Origin: JBGPEQ01 sp050180895
GTDB taxonomy: Bacteria; Pseudomonadota; Alphaproteobacteria; Dongiales; Dongiaceae
Reading direction: 5' to 3'
DNA length: 64,000 nt
Assembly: GCA_050180895.1 (NCBI GenBank)
Contig: JBFXDS010000002.1
Coordinates: 124,001-188,000, forward strand
In this document: positions 47,916 through 55,974 of the stretch, piece after piece
Layout of the letters: every line of letters starts with the position of its first letter
Position numbering within the stretch: position 1 is the first letter of the stretch
Notes under the pieces: model-generated
What the model was told of the DNA's origin: nothing
What the model saw: the letters and a program-made list of their open reading frames with translations, nothing else
The model's database searches: none
Made by a program: the position numbers and the translations under genes

Positions 47916-48005
47916 CGTAGGGGCGAGCGGCGCTCGCCCTATTCGGTTCGAACTCCGACGACAGTGGCTGCTGTGGCACGGGGGCGAGCGCCGCTCGCCC
48001 CTACG
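47916..48005. repeat. Nested palindromic repeat
   Basis: Two 24-base arms at 47916-47939 and 47982-48005 are perfect inverted repeats. Each arm is itself a palindrome (GGGCGAGCG-G-CGCTCGCCC), so the element can fold as one long stem or two short hairpins. It lies between the convergent ABC ATPase gene (ends 47871) and IMPase gene (ends 48053), where it may terminate both. A relative with the same GTAGGGGC tips lies at 51368-51395. Confidence 0.85.
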
Positions 48006-48052
48006 GCGCACCGGCCGAAACCGCATCGCCACGGTCCGGGTGGAACACGCGG

Positions 48053-48829
48053 CTATCGCGTGCCCGTCAATGCGATCAGGTCGTCCTTCAAGGCGGGCGT
48101 GCAGGCGAGGATGGGGTTGCCGTCGCGCAGGGTGTTGCCGGCGAGGAAATCGCTGGTCCAGCCGCCGGCCTCCTGCACCAGCAGCAGTCCGGCCAGCACG
48201 TCCCAGCTGTTGATGTGCTGCTCCCAGTAGCCGTCGAGGCGGCCGGCGGCGACATGCGCCATGCCGAGGGCGCCGGAGCCGGAGCGGCGAACCTCGCAAT
48301 GGGCGTCGAGCATCCGCTCGGTCGCGGCGATGAAGCCGCGGACCGGGCGGCGGTAGGAGAAGCCGATGCCGACGAGCGCGTCGGTGATCCGCGCGCAGCC
48401 GCTGACCGCCAGCGGCCGGCCGTTGCAGGTGGCGCCGCCCCCGCGGCGGGCAGCGAACAGCTCGTCCGCCAGCGGGTCGTAGATGAGACCAATCTGCAGC
48501 TGGCCCCCTTGCAGATAGGCGAGCGACACGCACCAGGCCGACAGGCCATGCAGGAAATTGGTCGTGCCGTCGATCGGATCGACGACCCACAGGCTGTCGC
48601 CGACCTGGCCGCCGCCTTCCTCGCCGAAGATGCTGTCGTCCGGGAAGGCGCCGCGCAGCAGCCCGGCCATGAGCGCCTCGACCTCGCGGTCGGCGGCGCT
48701 GGCATGGTCCTGCGGGCCTTTGATCTCGACCTGGAGCTGGTCGAGATTCTCGAAGTGCCGGCGGGCCAGCCGGCCGCCGGCGAGCACCGCGGCGCAGCCG
48801 GCGTTGAAGCGGGCGTCCAGCTCGTCCAT
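48053..48829 (-). CDS. Inositol-1-monophosphatase family protein
   Basis: This 258-residue enzyme has the complete IMPase pattern: GEEGGGQVGDSLWVVDPIDGTTNFLHG (Glu of the GEE motif at about 67 and DPIDGT near 85) and the C-terminal WDVLAGLLLVQEAGG, so all metal ligands appear present. It is closer to classical inositol monophosphatase (SuhB type) than the relative at 41167. It is convergent with the ABC operon and divergent from the sigma factor gene at 49000. Confidence 0.9.
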   Translation of the reverse strand: MDELDARFNAGCAAVLAGGRLARRHFENLDQLQVEIKGPQDHASAADREVEALMAGLLRGAFPDDSIFGEEGGGQVGDSLWVVDPIDGTTNFLHGLSAWCVSLAYLQGGQLQIGLIYDPLADELFAARRGGGATCNGRPLAVSGCARITDALVGIGFSYRRPVRGFIAATERMLDAHCEVRRSGSGALGMAHVAAGRLDGYWEQHINSWDVLAGLLLVQEAGGWTSDFLAGNTLRDGNPILACTPALKDDLIALTGTR

Positions 48830-48999
48830 CGGCGCCTTCCCAGCCTCCCTTGCGCGTCCGGCGATCCCTTAGCATGCGCCCGGACGCCCGTCATGCCCGG
48901 GCTGGAGGCTGTGTGTCGCGACGGCAGATTTCTTTTCCGGCGCGCCGCGAACTGTGCTGGAATGAATGGTCGGAGTGGGTTGTTCCACATGTGTCCGCA

Positions 49000-49548
49000 A
49001 TGACCAGTGCCGAGGAAGCGGCATTTCGAACGGAGATGGTGGCGCTGCTGCCGCGGCTGCGGCGGTTCGGCTGCAGCCTGACCGGGGCGCTGGAATCGGC
49101 GGACGAACTGGTGCAGGCGGCGTGCGAGCGCGCGCTGCAGCGCGTTCACCAGTGGCAACCGGGATCGCGGCTCGACAGCTGGCTGTTCTCGATCATGCAC
49201 TCGATCTGGTGCAACGAGTTGAAGGCGCGCAAAGTCCGGCTCGGGCGCGGCCATGTCGAGGCGGAGAAGCTCGCCGATGCCGGAGTGGAATCGCGCCTGG
49301 GCGACCGGCTGATGCTCAGCAAGGTCGACCGCATCGTCGCGCAGCTGCCGGAGGAGCAGCGGGCCGTGCTGCTGCTCGTCTGCGCCGAAGGCTACAGCTA
49401 CAAGGAGGCGGCCGAGAGCCTGGGCGTGCCGATCGGCACGGTCATGAGCCGGCTGGCGCGGGCCCGGCTGGCTGTGACGGAGCGGCTGCGCGGCGGTCCG
49501 GCCGAGCCGTTGCGCGGCGCGTCGCAGCTGTCGGGCGGGGGCGGCTGA
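49000..49548 (+). CDS. ECF-type RNA polymerase sigma factor
   Basis: This 182-residue sigma-70-family protein has region 2 (LPRLRRFGCSLTGALESADELVQAACERAL, then WLFSIMHSIWCNELKARK) and region 4 (LPEEQRAVLLLVCAEGYSYKEAAESLGVPIGTVMSRLARAR, recognised by YSYKEAAESLGVPIGTVMSRL). Such factors control stress or envelope genes. The ATG at 49000 is chosen because the family starts just before region 2. It is followed one base after the stop by an anti-sigma gene, so the pair forms an autoregulated unit. Confidence 0.92.
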   Translation: MTSAEEAAFRTEMVALLPRLRRFGCSLTGALESADELVQAACERALQRVHQWQPGSRLDSWLFSIMHSIWCNELKARKVRLGRGHVEAEKLADAGVESRLGDRLMLSKVDRIVAQLPEEQRAVLLLVCAEGYSYKEAAESLGVPIGTVMSRLARARLAVTERLRGGPAEPLRGASQLSGGGG

Positions 49549-49549
49549 C

Positions 49550-50380
49550 ATGGAGCCGGCGAAGCTGCGCGAGGACTTGGTGGCCTATCTCGACGGCGAG
49601 CTGCCGGCGGACGAGGCGCGCGCGGTCGAGGCCTGGCTTGCCGGTGACGCCGAAGCGCAGCAGCTGCGCCGGCAGCTGCAGGAAGACAACTTGGCGCTGC
49701 GCGGCCTGCTGAGCGCGGTGCTGCGCGAGCCGGCGCCACGAGCACTACAGGACGCGATCGCAGCGCCGGCAAGCCATCGTGCGCAGACGGGGGACCGTGC
49801 CGCCGTCGCGCCGTTCCCCGCCGGGGCGCGGCCGCGGGCGATGGCGTCGTGGCTCGCCGCCGCGGCCGCCGTCTGCCTCGTCGTCGGTGGCCTCGGCGGC
49901 TTCCTGGCCGGGCAGCACCAGGCGCGCCAGGAGTTGGCGGCGACGGCGCCGCAGCCGCCGAGCTGGATCATGCAGGTGGCGGAGTATCACCGCGTCTATG
50001 CCGGCGAGAACCGCCACCTCGTCGAGGTGGCCGCGGCGGAAACCCCGCATATCCAGCAGTGGCTCGGCAAGCGGCTGGACATGAAGCTCGTGGTGCCGGA
50101 CCTGGAGGAGCAGGGGCTGACCTTCCAGGGCGCGCGCATGCTGGTCATCAACGGCGCGCCGGTGGCGCAGCTGATCTATACCCCGCCCGACGGCCGGGCG
50201 CTGGCGCTCTGCATCATCCGCTCGCCGCGCGCGGACAAGCCGCCGACCGCCAGCCGGCAGGACGATCTTCGTCTCGTCGACTGGCGGACGAAGGGCTACG
50301 GCTTCGTCGTCGTCGGCTGGGAGGACGACGCGAAAATGCGGGCCATCGCCGCTGCCGCGCAGAAGAGCTTCGCGCTTTAG
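49550..50380 (+). CDS. Transmembrane anti-sigma factor
   Basis: This 276-residue protein has a cytoplasmic anti-sigma domain (LREDLVAYLDGELPADEARAVEAWLAGD at residues 5-32) but no His-x3-Cys-x2-Cys zinc motif. One membrane segment spans about residues 98-118, and a periplasmic part of about 155 residues follows, including VAEYHRVYAGENRHLVEVAAAE and a C-terminal half with strands around VVVGWEDDAKMRAIAAAAQ. Its place directly after the ECF sigma gene supports the role: it would hold the sigma factor at the membrane until a signal arrives. The signal is unknown and is unlikely to be read through a zinc-cysteine switch. Confidence 0.85.
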   Translation: MEPAKLREDLVAYLDGELPADEARAVEAWLAGDAEAQQLRRQLQEDNLALRGLLSAVLREPAPRALQDAIAAPASHRAQTGDRAAVAPFPAGARPRAMASWLAAAAAVCLVVGGLGGFLAGQHQARQELAATAPQPPSWIMQVAEYHRVYAGENRHLVEVAAAETPHIQQWLGKRLDMKLVVPDLEEQGLTFQGARMLVINGAPVAQLIYTPPDGRALALCIIRSPRADKPPTASRQDDLRLVDWRTKGYGFVVVGWEDDAKMRAIAAAAQKSFAL

Positions 50381-50405
50381 CTAAGGGCGGCTTGGGATCG
50401 ATACC

Positions 50406-50490
50406 GTGCGTCCTTCGACAGGCTCAGGATGAGGGCTTTTCTTTTTGCCAGTCAGACTCTCCCTCATCCTGAGCCTGTCGAAGGACGCAC
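50406..50490. repeat. Dispersed hairpin repeat, copy 3
   Basis: Perfect 30-base arms at 50406-50435 and 50461-50490 surround a 25-base spacer. Relative to copies 1 and 2 both arms carry a changed base (CAGGCTC with GAGCCTG in place of CAAGCTC with GAGCTTG), so the pairing is kept. Its spacer read backwards matches copy 2 in 18 of 25 positions, so it is in the opposite orientation. It lies between the convergent ends of the anti-sigma (50380) and enoyl-CoA hydratase (50512) genes. Confidence 0.9.
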
Positions 50491-50511
50491 CGCGGTCATG
50501 CGAGACTCAAA

Positions 50512-51303
50512 TCATCGTCCCTTGAACACGGGCTCGCGCTTCTCGGCGAAGGCGCGGGGGCCTTCCATATAGTCCTCCGACTGGCGCATGCGCGTGTATT
50601 CCGGGATGTCGCCGCGGCGCATGGCGGCGTAGGCCTCGCGCACCGACAGGTGCGAGGTGCCGTGCCAGAGCGCCTTCGTCGCCCGCACGGCCAGCGGCGC
50701 GGCCTTGACGATCGGCGCGGCCAGCTCACGGGCCGTGTCCATCAGCCGGTCGGGCGGGACGACGGCGTTGACCAGGCCGTAGTGGTGCATCTCCTTCACC
50801 TCGACCCAGCGGCAGGTGAGCAGGATCTCCATGGCGATGGTGGAGGGCAGCAGGCGCGGCAGGCGCTGCACGGCGCCGCCATCGGCGATGATGCCGCGCT
50901 GCACCTCCGGCAGCCAGAAGCGGACATGGTCGGCGGCGACCACCATGTCGCAGGCGAGCGCGACCTCCCAGCCGCCGCCGATGGTCATGCCGTTGAGCGC
51001 GGCGATCACAGGCTTGGTCAGCGACCACAGTTCGGTGATGCCGGCGAAGCCGCCGGGGCCGTAGTCGATCTTGCTCTCGTCGCCGCCGACCTCGGCCGCG
51101 GCCTTCAGATCCCAGCCGCCGGAGAAGAACTTGCTGCCGCCGCCGGTGATGATGGCGCAGCGCAGGCCGTCGTCGTTCTGATAGGCGACCAGCGCCTCGC
51201 CGAGCGCCCTGCTGGTGGGGCCGTCGAAGGCATTGGCGGGCGGTCGGTCGATGGTGAGCTCGAGCAGGCCGCCGCGGCGCTCCTGCTTGATGGGGTTGGA
51301 CAT
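50512..51303 (-). CDS. Enoyl-CoA hydratase/isomerase family protein (carnitinyl-CoA-dehydratase-like)
   Basis: This 263-residue crotonase-fold enzyme has the CoA-binding turn and oxyanion hole: the GGGSKFFSGGWDLKAAAE segment around residues 55-72 and ALNGMTIGGGWEVALACDMVVAA around 100-123 (quoted as NGMTIGGGWEVAL). The proline-rich KPVIAALNG and the C-terminal region end near RAFAEKREPVFKGR, a common closing of the family. The acid residues at the usual two catalytic positions are not both obvious, so the reaction is unsure. It is divergent from the isovaleryl-CoA dehydrogenase gene, suggesting a role in short-chain acyl-CoA degradation. Confidence 0.85.
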   Translation of the reverse strand: MSNPIKQERRGGLLELTIDRPPANAFDGPTSRALGEALVAYQNDDGLRCAIITGGGSKFFSGGWDLKAAAEVGGDESKIDYGPGGFAGITELWSLTKPVIAALNGMTIGGGWEVALACDMVVAADHVRFWLPEVQRGIIADGGAVQRLPRLLPSTIAMEILLTCRWVEVKEMHHYGLVNAVVPPDRLMDTARELAAPIVKAAPLAVRATKALWHGTSHLSVREAYAAMRRGDIPEYTRMRQSEDYMEGPRAFAEKREPVFKGR

Positions 51304-51367
51304 GGGATCTCCTGGTCTTCGCAATTCGCGCAAAGGCGAGTACCCTAGATCGAGAAATCGCACAACC

Positions 51368-51395
51368 GTAGGGGCAACCGGCCGGTCGCCCCTAC
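51368..51395. repeat. Short hairpin repeat before the acyl-CoA dehydrogenase gene
   Basis: A 14-base arm GTAGGGGCAACCGG pairs with the adjacent 14 bases ending GCCCCTAC with one mismatch. The tips GTAGGGGC/GCCCCTAC are the same as in the element at 47916-48005. It lies 24 bases upstream of the ATG at 51420, in the divergent region. Confidence 0.55.
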
Positions 51396-51419
51396 CTTGC
51401 CGCTGCAAGGGTGTAGGTG

Positions 51420-52592
51420 ATGATCCCCAACCGCTATCCGGTCCTGGATTTCGACCTCGGCGAGACGGCCGACCAGCTGCGGGACAGCGTGGTCCAGTTC
51501 GCGCGCGCCGAGATCGCGCCGCGCGCGGCCGAGATCGACCGCAGCAACGCCTTTCCCATGGACCTCTGGCGCAAGCTTGGCAACCTTGGGCTGCTCGGCA
51601 TCACCGTGGAGGAGGACTATGGCGGCGCCGCCATGGGCTATCTCGAGCATGTCGTGGCGATGGAGGAGGTGAGCCGGGCCTCGGCCTCGGTGGGACTCTC
51701 CTACGGCGCGCACTCGAACCTCTGCGTCAACCAGATCCGGCGCAACGGCAACGAGGCGCAGAAGCGCAGGTACCTGCCGAAGCTGATTTCCGGCGAGCAT
51801 GTCGGCGCGCTCGCCATGAGCGAGCCGGGCGCCGGCTCCGACGTCGTGGGCATGACGACGCGGGCCGAGCGCAAGGGCGATCGCTTCCACCTCACCGGCA
51901 GCAAGATGTGGATCACCAACGGGCCCGACGCCGACGTGCTGGTGGTCTATGCCAAGACCGACCCGGCGGCGGGATCGAAGGGCATCACCGCCTTCCTGGT
52001 CGAGAAGGGCATGAAAGGATTCTCGACCGCGCAGAAGCTCGACAAGCTGGGCATGCGCGGCTCCAACACCTGCGAGCTGGTGTTCCGGGATTGCGAGGTG
52101 CCGGCCGAGAACGTGCTGGGCGAGGTGAACAGGGGCGTGCGCGTGCTGATGAGCGGGCTCGACTACGAGCGCGCCGTCCTCGCTGCCGGACCGCTCGGCA
52201 TCATGCAGGCCTGCCTGGACGTGGTGCTGCCCTACGTCCACGAGCGCAAGCAGTTCGGCCAGGCGATCGGCGAATTCCAGATCATGCAGGCCAAGCTGGC
52301 GGACATGTACACGACGATGAACGCGGCCAAGGCCTATGTGTACACGGTGGCCAAGGCCTGCGACCGCGGCCGGACGACGCGCAAGGACGCCGCCGGCGCC
52401 ATCCTGTTCGCGGCGGAGAAGGCGACCTGGATGGCGCTGGAGGCCATCCAGTGCCTGGGCGGCAACGGCTACATCAACGACTATGCAACCGGCCGCCTCC
52501 TGCGCGACGCCAAGCTCTACGAGATCGGCGCGGGAACCAGCGAGATAAGGCGCATGCTGATCGGGCGCGAGCTGTTCGAAGAGACGGCGTGA
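51420..52592 (+). CDS. ivd: Isovaleryl-CoA dehydrogenase
   Basis: This 390-residue acyl-CoA dehydrogenase is of the isovaleryl-CoA type of leucine catabolism. It shows SVGLSYGAHSNLCVNQIRRNG, the family's LAMSEPGAGSDVVGM flavin signature, KMWITNGPDADVLVVYAKT, the catalytic Glu in LDYERAVLAAGPLGIMQA (the IVD-specific position), and IQCLGGNGYINDY. The ATG at 51420 is preferred to the GTG at 51417. Carboxylase and hydratase genes of the same route are not adjacent. Confidence 0.94.
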   Translation: MIPNRYPVLDFDLGETADQLRDSVVQFARAEIAPRAAEIDRSNAFPMDLWRKLGNLGLLGITVEEDYGGAAMGYLEHVVAMEEVSRASASVGLSYGAHSNLCVNQIRRNGNEAQKRRYLPKLISGEHVGALAMSEPGAGSDVVGMTTRAERKGDRFHLTGSKMWITNGPDADVLVVYAKTDPAAGSKGITAFLVEKGMKGFSTAQKLDKLGMRGSNTCELVFRDCEVPAENVLGEVNRGVRVLMSGLDYERAVLAAGPLGIMQACLDVVLPYVHERKQFGQAIGEFQIMQAKLADMYTTMNAAKAYVYTVAKACDRGRTTRKDAAGAILFAAEKATWMALEAIQCLGGNGYINDYATGRLLRDAKLYEIGAGTSEIRRMLIGRELFEETA

Positions 52593-52752
52593 GTCGGCCT
52601 CGGGGGCTGTGACATCCAGGGGACCTCGGTCTTCTAGGAGTGCAGTCCACGGTTTTTGCTAGGATACTACCGACGCCGAGGGAACCCGGCGGCGCCCGCC
52701 GCAGTTCATGAGAACGCGCATGGGGCGGCCTGCCGCGGATGTACCGTCCCCG

Positions 52753-52778
52753 GTCGGCGGCATGCTGAGGCCGCCGAC
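52753..52778 (+). promoter_or_regulatory. Hairpin in the leader of the dCache-cyclase-like gene
   Basis: GTCGGCGGC (52753-52761) and GCCGCCGAC (52770-52778) form a perfect 9-base stem with an 8-base loop. It ends 23 bases before the GTG at 52802 and just ahead of the GGAGG ribosome site at 52790-52794, so it could influence translation of the whole operon. Confidence 0.45.
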
Positions 52779-52801
52779 GTCCTTGCGATGGAGGCAGCAG
52801 C

Positions 52802-55132
52802 GTGGCCGTTGGCAGCGAGGTGGTCGATATCAGCGTCGACCCGCTGGATGAGCGTCGCCGCCGCGGGCGGGCGTGGCTTCGTCTCGGGGTTCCGGTCGGC
52901 GGCGTCGCCCTGATGCTGGCCGTCATCATCGGCATCGCCCTCTATTCCGAGCGCGCCAATCGGGCCGGGGCGCTGGCGCTGTCGGAAGATCTTCTGAGCG
53001 CGCTTGACGATCGCATCGCGCTGACGGTGTCGTCCTATCTCGATCCGGCCACGCGCGCCGTGGCGATCGCCCGCGACGTGGTGAAGGAAGGCTCGATCAC
53101 AGCCCGACTGCCGGTGATCGAGACGTTCGGCGCCAGCCTGCTGCGGCAGATCCCGCAGATTGCCATCCTCAGCTTCGCCGACGAGGAGGGGAACTATGTC
53201 ATGGTCCGCCGCGCCGCGGCCGGCGGCACAGACACCAAAGTCGTGCAGAATGCGCCCGGTCCGCGTCGCGTCATCTGGATCCATCGGGACGCGGCCGGCA
53301 TCGAGATGATCCGGGAGGAGGATCCGGAGGACCAGTTCGATCCGCGCACGCGTCCCTGGTACATCGGCGCGGCGGCCTCGGACGACCTGTTCTGGACCGG
53401 GGTCTACGTCTTCTTCACCGACAAGAAGCCGGGCCTGACCGCGGCCGCTCGCTATCACGCGGCCGATGGCCGGCTTCACGTGCTGGGCGCCGACATTACG
53501 CTGGAGGAGCTGTCGGGCTTCCTCGCCTCCCTCGATATCGGCGAGACCGGCAAGGCAATTATCATGGACGGCGCGGGTCGGGTGATCGCAACCCCGACCG
53601 CCGGCGAGATCGTGCGCATGGACGCGGACGGCTCGCCGATCACGGCGCAGGTTGACGAACTCGGGGATCCTGCCCTGACCGCGGCGTATGACCGTTTCCG
53701 CGTCGAGGGCCACGGCCGCCGCATCGTGCAGGTCGGAGACCGCCGGTACATCACGGCGGCGACGCGGTTGCCGACCACCGGCCGGGACTGGTCTGTCCTC
53801 ATGGCGGTGCCGGAGGACGAGTTCGTCGGCTTCGTCGCCAGCAACAACCGCAGCGCCCTCGGGATGTCGCTCGTCATCCTGGCGATCGCGGCGGCACTCG
53901 CGGCGCTGCTGGTCCACCAGGGGCTGCGCGCAGACCGCGGCGCGCGCCTTCTGCGCGACCGCCAGGGCGCGATCACCCGGCAGAGCGGCGCCTTCGCCAA
54001 GCTCGCGGCCGACGCCGAGCTGTTCGACCCGGCGCGGAACGAGCCGCCCCGCGCGCTGACGGAGACGCTGGCCGAGGTCGCGGGCGCCCGGCGGGCGAGC
54101 GTCTGGCGCCTGACGGAGGGCGATCGCCTGCTTCGTTGCGAGGACAGCTTCGAGCGCGAGACCGGCGGACATGTCGATGGCCTGGAGCTGCATCGCAACG
54201 AGCTGCCCCAGTTCTTCAGCTACCTCCTCGAAGGAGAAGAGATCGAGGTCCCGGACGCCGCGCAGGATCGACGCACGGCCGACCTGCACCGGGTGGTAAT
54301 GCGGCCGCTGGGTAGCCGCGCGCTCGTCATCGTCCCGGTCCGGCGCGAGGAGCGCGTCGTCGGCGCCGTCTGGCTGGAGGATGCGCCGGACATGGCGGTC
54401 GCGCGCGACTTCGTCCGCGCCGTCGCCAATATGGTGGCGCTGCGCATGGCCGAGCGCGCGCCGCACGCGCCGGCGCAGGCGAAGACGGGAAACGCGGCCG
54501 CGACTCCCGCCGCGGCGGTGCCGGAGGCGAAGCGCAGCTACACCGCCGAGCTGATCAGCCGCGGCATCGACCCGGCGACGATCGAGGGCGAGATCTATCC
54601 CGACATCGTCGTGATGGCCGTGCATTTCGTCGACCCCGTCGCGCTGTCGGTGCGGCCGGCCGAGGGCGGGCAGCCGCTGTCGGATCAGATCGCCTGTACC
54701 CTGCAGCAGATGGCCGCGAAGCGCGATATCCCCTACCTCAAGATCGTCGGGCAGGAAGTCATCGGCGCCGCCGGCTTCGCCGAGGAGAGCGGCGCCGCGG
54801 CACTGCTCATCGCCGACGTCGCCGTGGCCATCCGCGACCACTGCCTGTCGCTGTTCGAGGAGAGCGATCACCGGCTGGAGTTCCGCATCGGCCTCGATTG
54901 CGGGCCGGCGATCGGCACCAGCGTGGGCGCCGCGCCGCGCATCTTCAATCTCTGGGGCGAAGCCGTGCGCACGGCCCAGTCCATGGCGCTGTCCGCCCTG
55001 CCCGGCACGGTGCAGGTGACGGAGGCCGCCTATGAACGGCTGCGCCATGATTTCCTGTTCCGTCCGCGCGGCAGCTTCTATCTGCCGCAGGTCGGCGAGG
55101 CGCGGACCTTCACCCTGGCGGCCCGGCGATGA
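52802..55132 (+). CDS. dCache-GAF protein with degenerate class III adenylate/guanylate cyclase domain
   Basis: This 776-residue membrane protein starts at GTG after GGAGG. Order: membrane segment (about 28-48), periplasmic dCache domain (50-345, with the DPRTRPWY motif at 180-187), second membrane segment (352-372), GAF-like domain (400-550), Ala/Pro linker and a class III cyclase-fold domain (580-776). In that domain the first metal aspartate (VTVLFADI position) reads His608 in VVMAVHFVD, the second (KxxGD) reads Gln651 in KIVGQE, and the wGdxVN helix is changed to LWGEAVRTAQ. Conserved Lys647 remains. The cyclase is therefore likely inactive. It overlaps the next gene as ATGA, leading a five-gene operon with the MlaE/MCE genes. 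Confidence 0.8.
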   Translation: MAVGSEVVDISVDPLDERRRRGRAWLRLGVPVGGVALMLAVIIGIALYSERANRAGALALSEDLLSALDDRIALTVSSYLDPATRAVAIARDVVKEGSITARLPVIETFGASLLRQIPQIAILSFADEEGNYVMVRRAAAGGTDTKVVQNAPGPRRVIWIHRDAAGIEMIREEDPEDQFDPRTRPWYIGAAASDDLFWTGVYVFFTDKKPGLTAAARYHAADGRLHVLGADITLEELSGFLASLDIGETGKAIIMDGAGRVIATPTAGEIVRMDADGSPITAQVDELGDPALTAAYDRFRVEGHGRRIVQVGDRRYITAATRLPTTGRDWSVLMAVPEDEFVGFVASNNRSALGMSLVILAIAAALAALLVHQGLRADRGARLLRDRQGAITRQSGAFAKLAADAELFDPARNEPPRALTETLAEVAGARRASVWRLTEGDRLLRCEDSFERETGGHVDGLELHRNELPQFFSYLLEGEEIEVPDAAQDRRTADLHRVVMRPLGSRALVIVPVRREERVVGAVWLEDAPDMAVARDFVRAVANMVALRMAERAPHAPAQAKTGNAAATPAAAVPEAKRSYTAELISRGIDPATIEGEIYPDIVVMAVHFVDPVALSVRPAEGGQPLSDQIACTLQQMAAKRDIPYLKIVGQEVIGAAGFAEESGAAALLIADVAVAIRDHCLSLFEESDHRLEFRIGLDCGPAIGTSVGAAPRIFNLWGEAVRTAQSMALSALPGTVQVTEAAYERLRHDFLFRPRGSFYLPQVGEARTFTLAARR

Positions 55133-55971
55133 GCGAGACTGTCCTCGCGGCCTCGTCCGGGACCGCCGCCGCCTCGCTCTGGGGACGGCTGCGGCGGTCG
55201 CTGGCCGGCGTCGGCCGCGAGGCGCGCCGGCGCACCCGGTTCCTGCTGTTCCTGGCCTCGCTCGCATGGGCCGTCGTCAGCCAGGCGCCGCGTCCGCGCA
55301 GCTGGCGACGCACGGTGCGCCGCGAGTTCCGCCGGGCGTTGCGCCAGGCCATCGCCGGCGCGTTCTCGACCGTGCTCATCACCGCCGCGCTGGTCGGCGT
55401 TCTCATGGTCTACCAGGCGCTGTACTGGCTCGGCGCCGCCGGGCAGGAAGGGCTCATCGGGTCGGTGCTGGTGACCGTGCTGGTCCGCGAGATCGCGCCG
55501 GTGCTGATCGGCCTGATCCTGCTCGGGCGCAGCGGCACGGTGGCGGTGTCGGAGATCGGCCGGCTCGGCCTCGGCGGGCAGGTGCGCGCCCTGGAGGCGC
55601 AGGGCCTGGACACCTTCCAGCTGCTGGTGCTGCCGCGCGCCTGCGCCTTCGCGATCGCCGCCTTCACCCTGGGAGTCCTCTTCGTCATCGCGGCGCTGGC
55701 GACGGGATTCGTCGCGGGCAGCCTGCTCGAAGCCGTGCGCATGTCGATCTGGTCCTTCTTCGACCGGATTCTCCTGGCCATGCACGCCAGCGATTTCATC
55801 ATTCTCCCGGTCAAGCTGATCGCGGTGGGGCTGCTGGTTGCGCTGACCGCGTGCCTGACGGCGTTGACCGCGGGCGAGCGCGATGACATCGCCAGCCTGC
55901 TGCCGCGCGGGTTCATGCGCGGGGTGGTGATGATCCTGCTCGCCAGCCTGGCATTGAGCCTGGCCGCGTGA
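55129..55971 (+). CDS. MlaE-family ABC permease
   Basis: This 280-residue membrane protein carries the MlaE/YrbE family core REIAPVLIGLILLGRSGTVAVSEIGRLGLGGQVRALEAQGLDTFQLLVLPR (recognised by REIAPVL, LGRSGTVAVSE and ALEAQGLD), where the ALE-GLD turn is the coupling segment to the ATPase. Five membrane segments are visible after a long Arg-rich N-terminus of about 75 residues. MlaE proteins move phospholipids or sterols with MlaF and MlaD. The following gene encodes an unusual ATPase-like partner. It overlaps the previous gene as ATGA and is three bases from the next. Confidence 0.85.
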   Translation: MSETVLAASSGTAAASLWGRLRRSLAGVGREARRRTRFLLFLASLAWAVVSQAPRPRSWRRTVRREFRRALRQAIAGAFSTVLITAALVGVLMVYQALYWLGAAGQEGLIGSVLVTVLVREIAPVLIGLILLGRSGTVAVSEIGRLGLGGQVRALEAQGLDTFQLLVLPRACAFAIAAFTLGVLFVIAALATGFVAGSLLEAVRMSIWSFFDRILLAMHASDFIILPVKLIAVGLLVALTACLTALTAGERDDIASLLPRGFMRGVVMILLASLALSLAA

Positions 55972-55974
55972 CTC

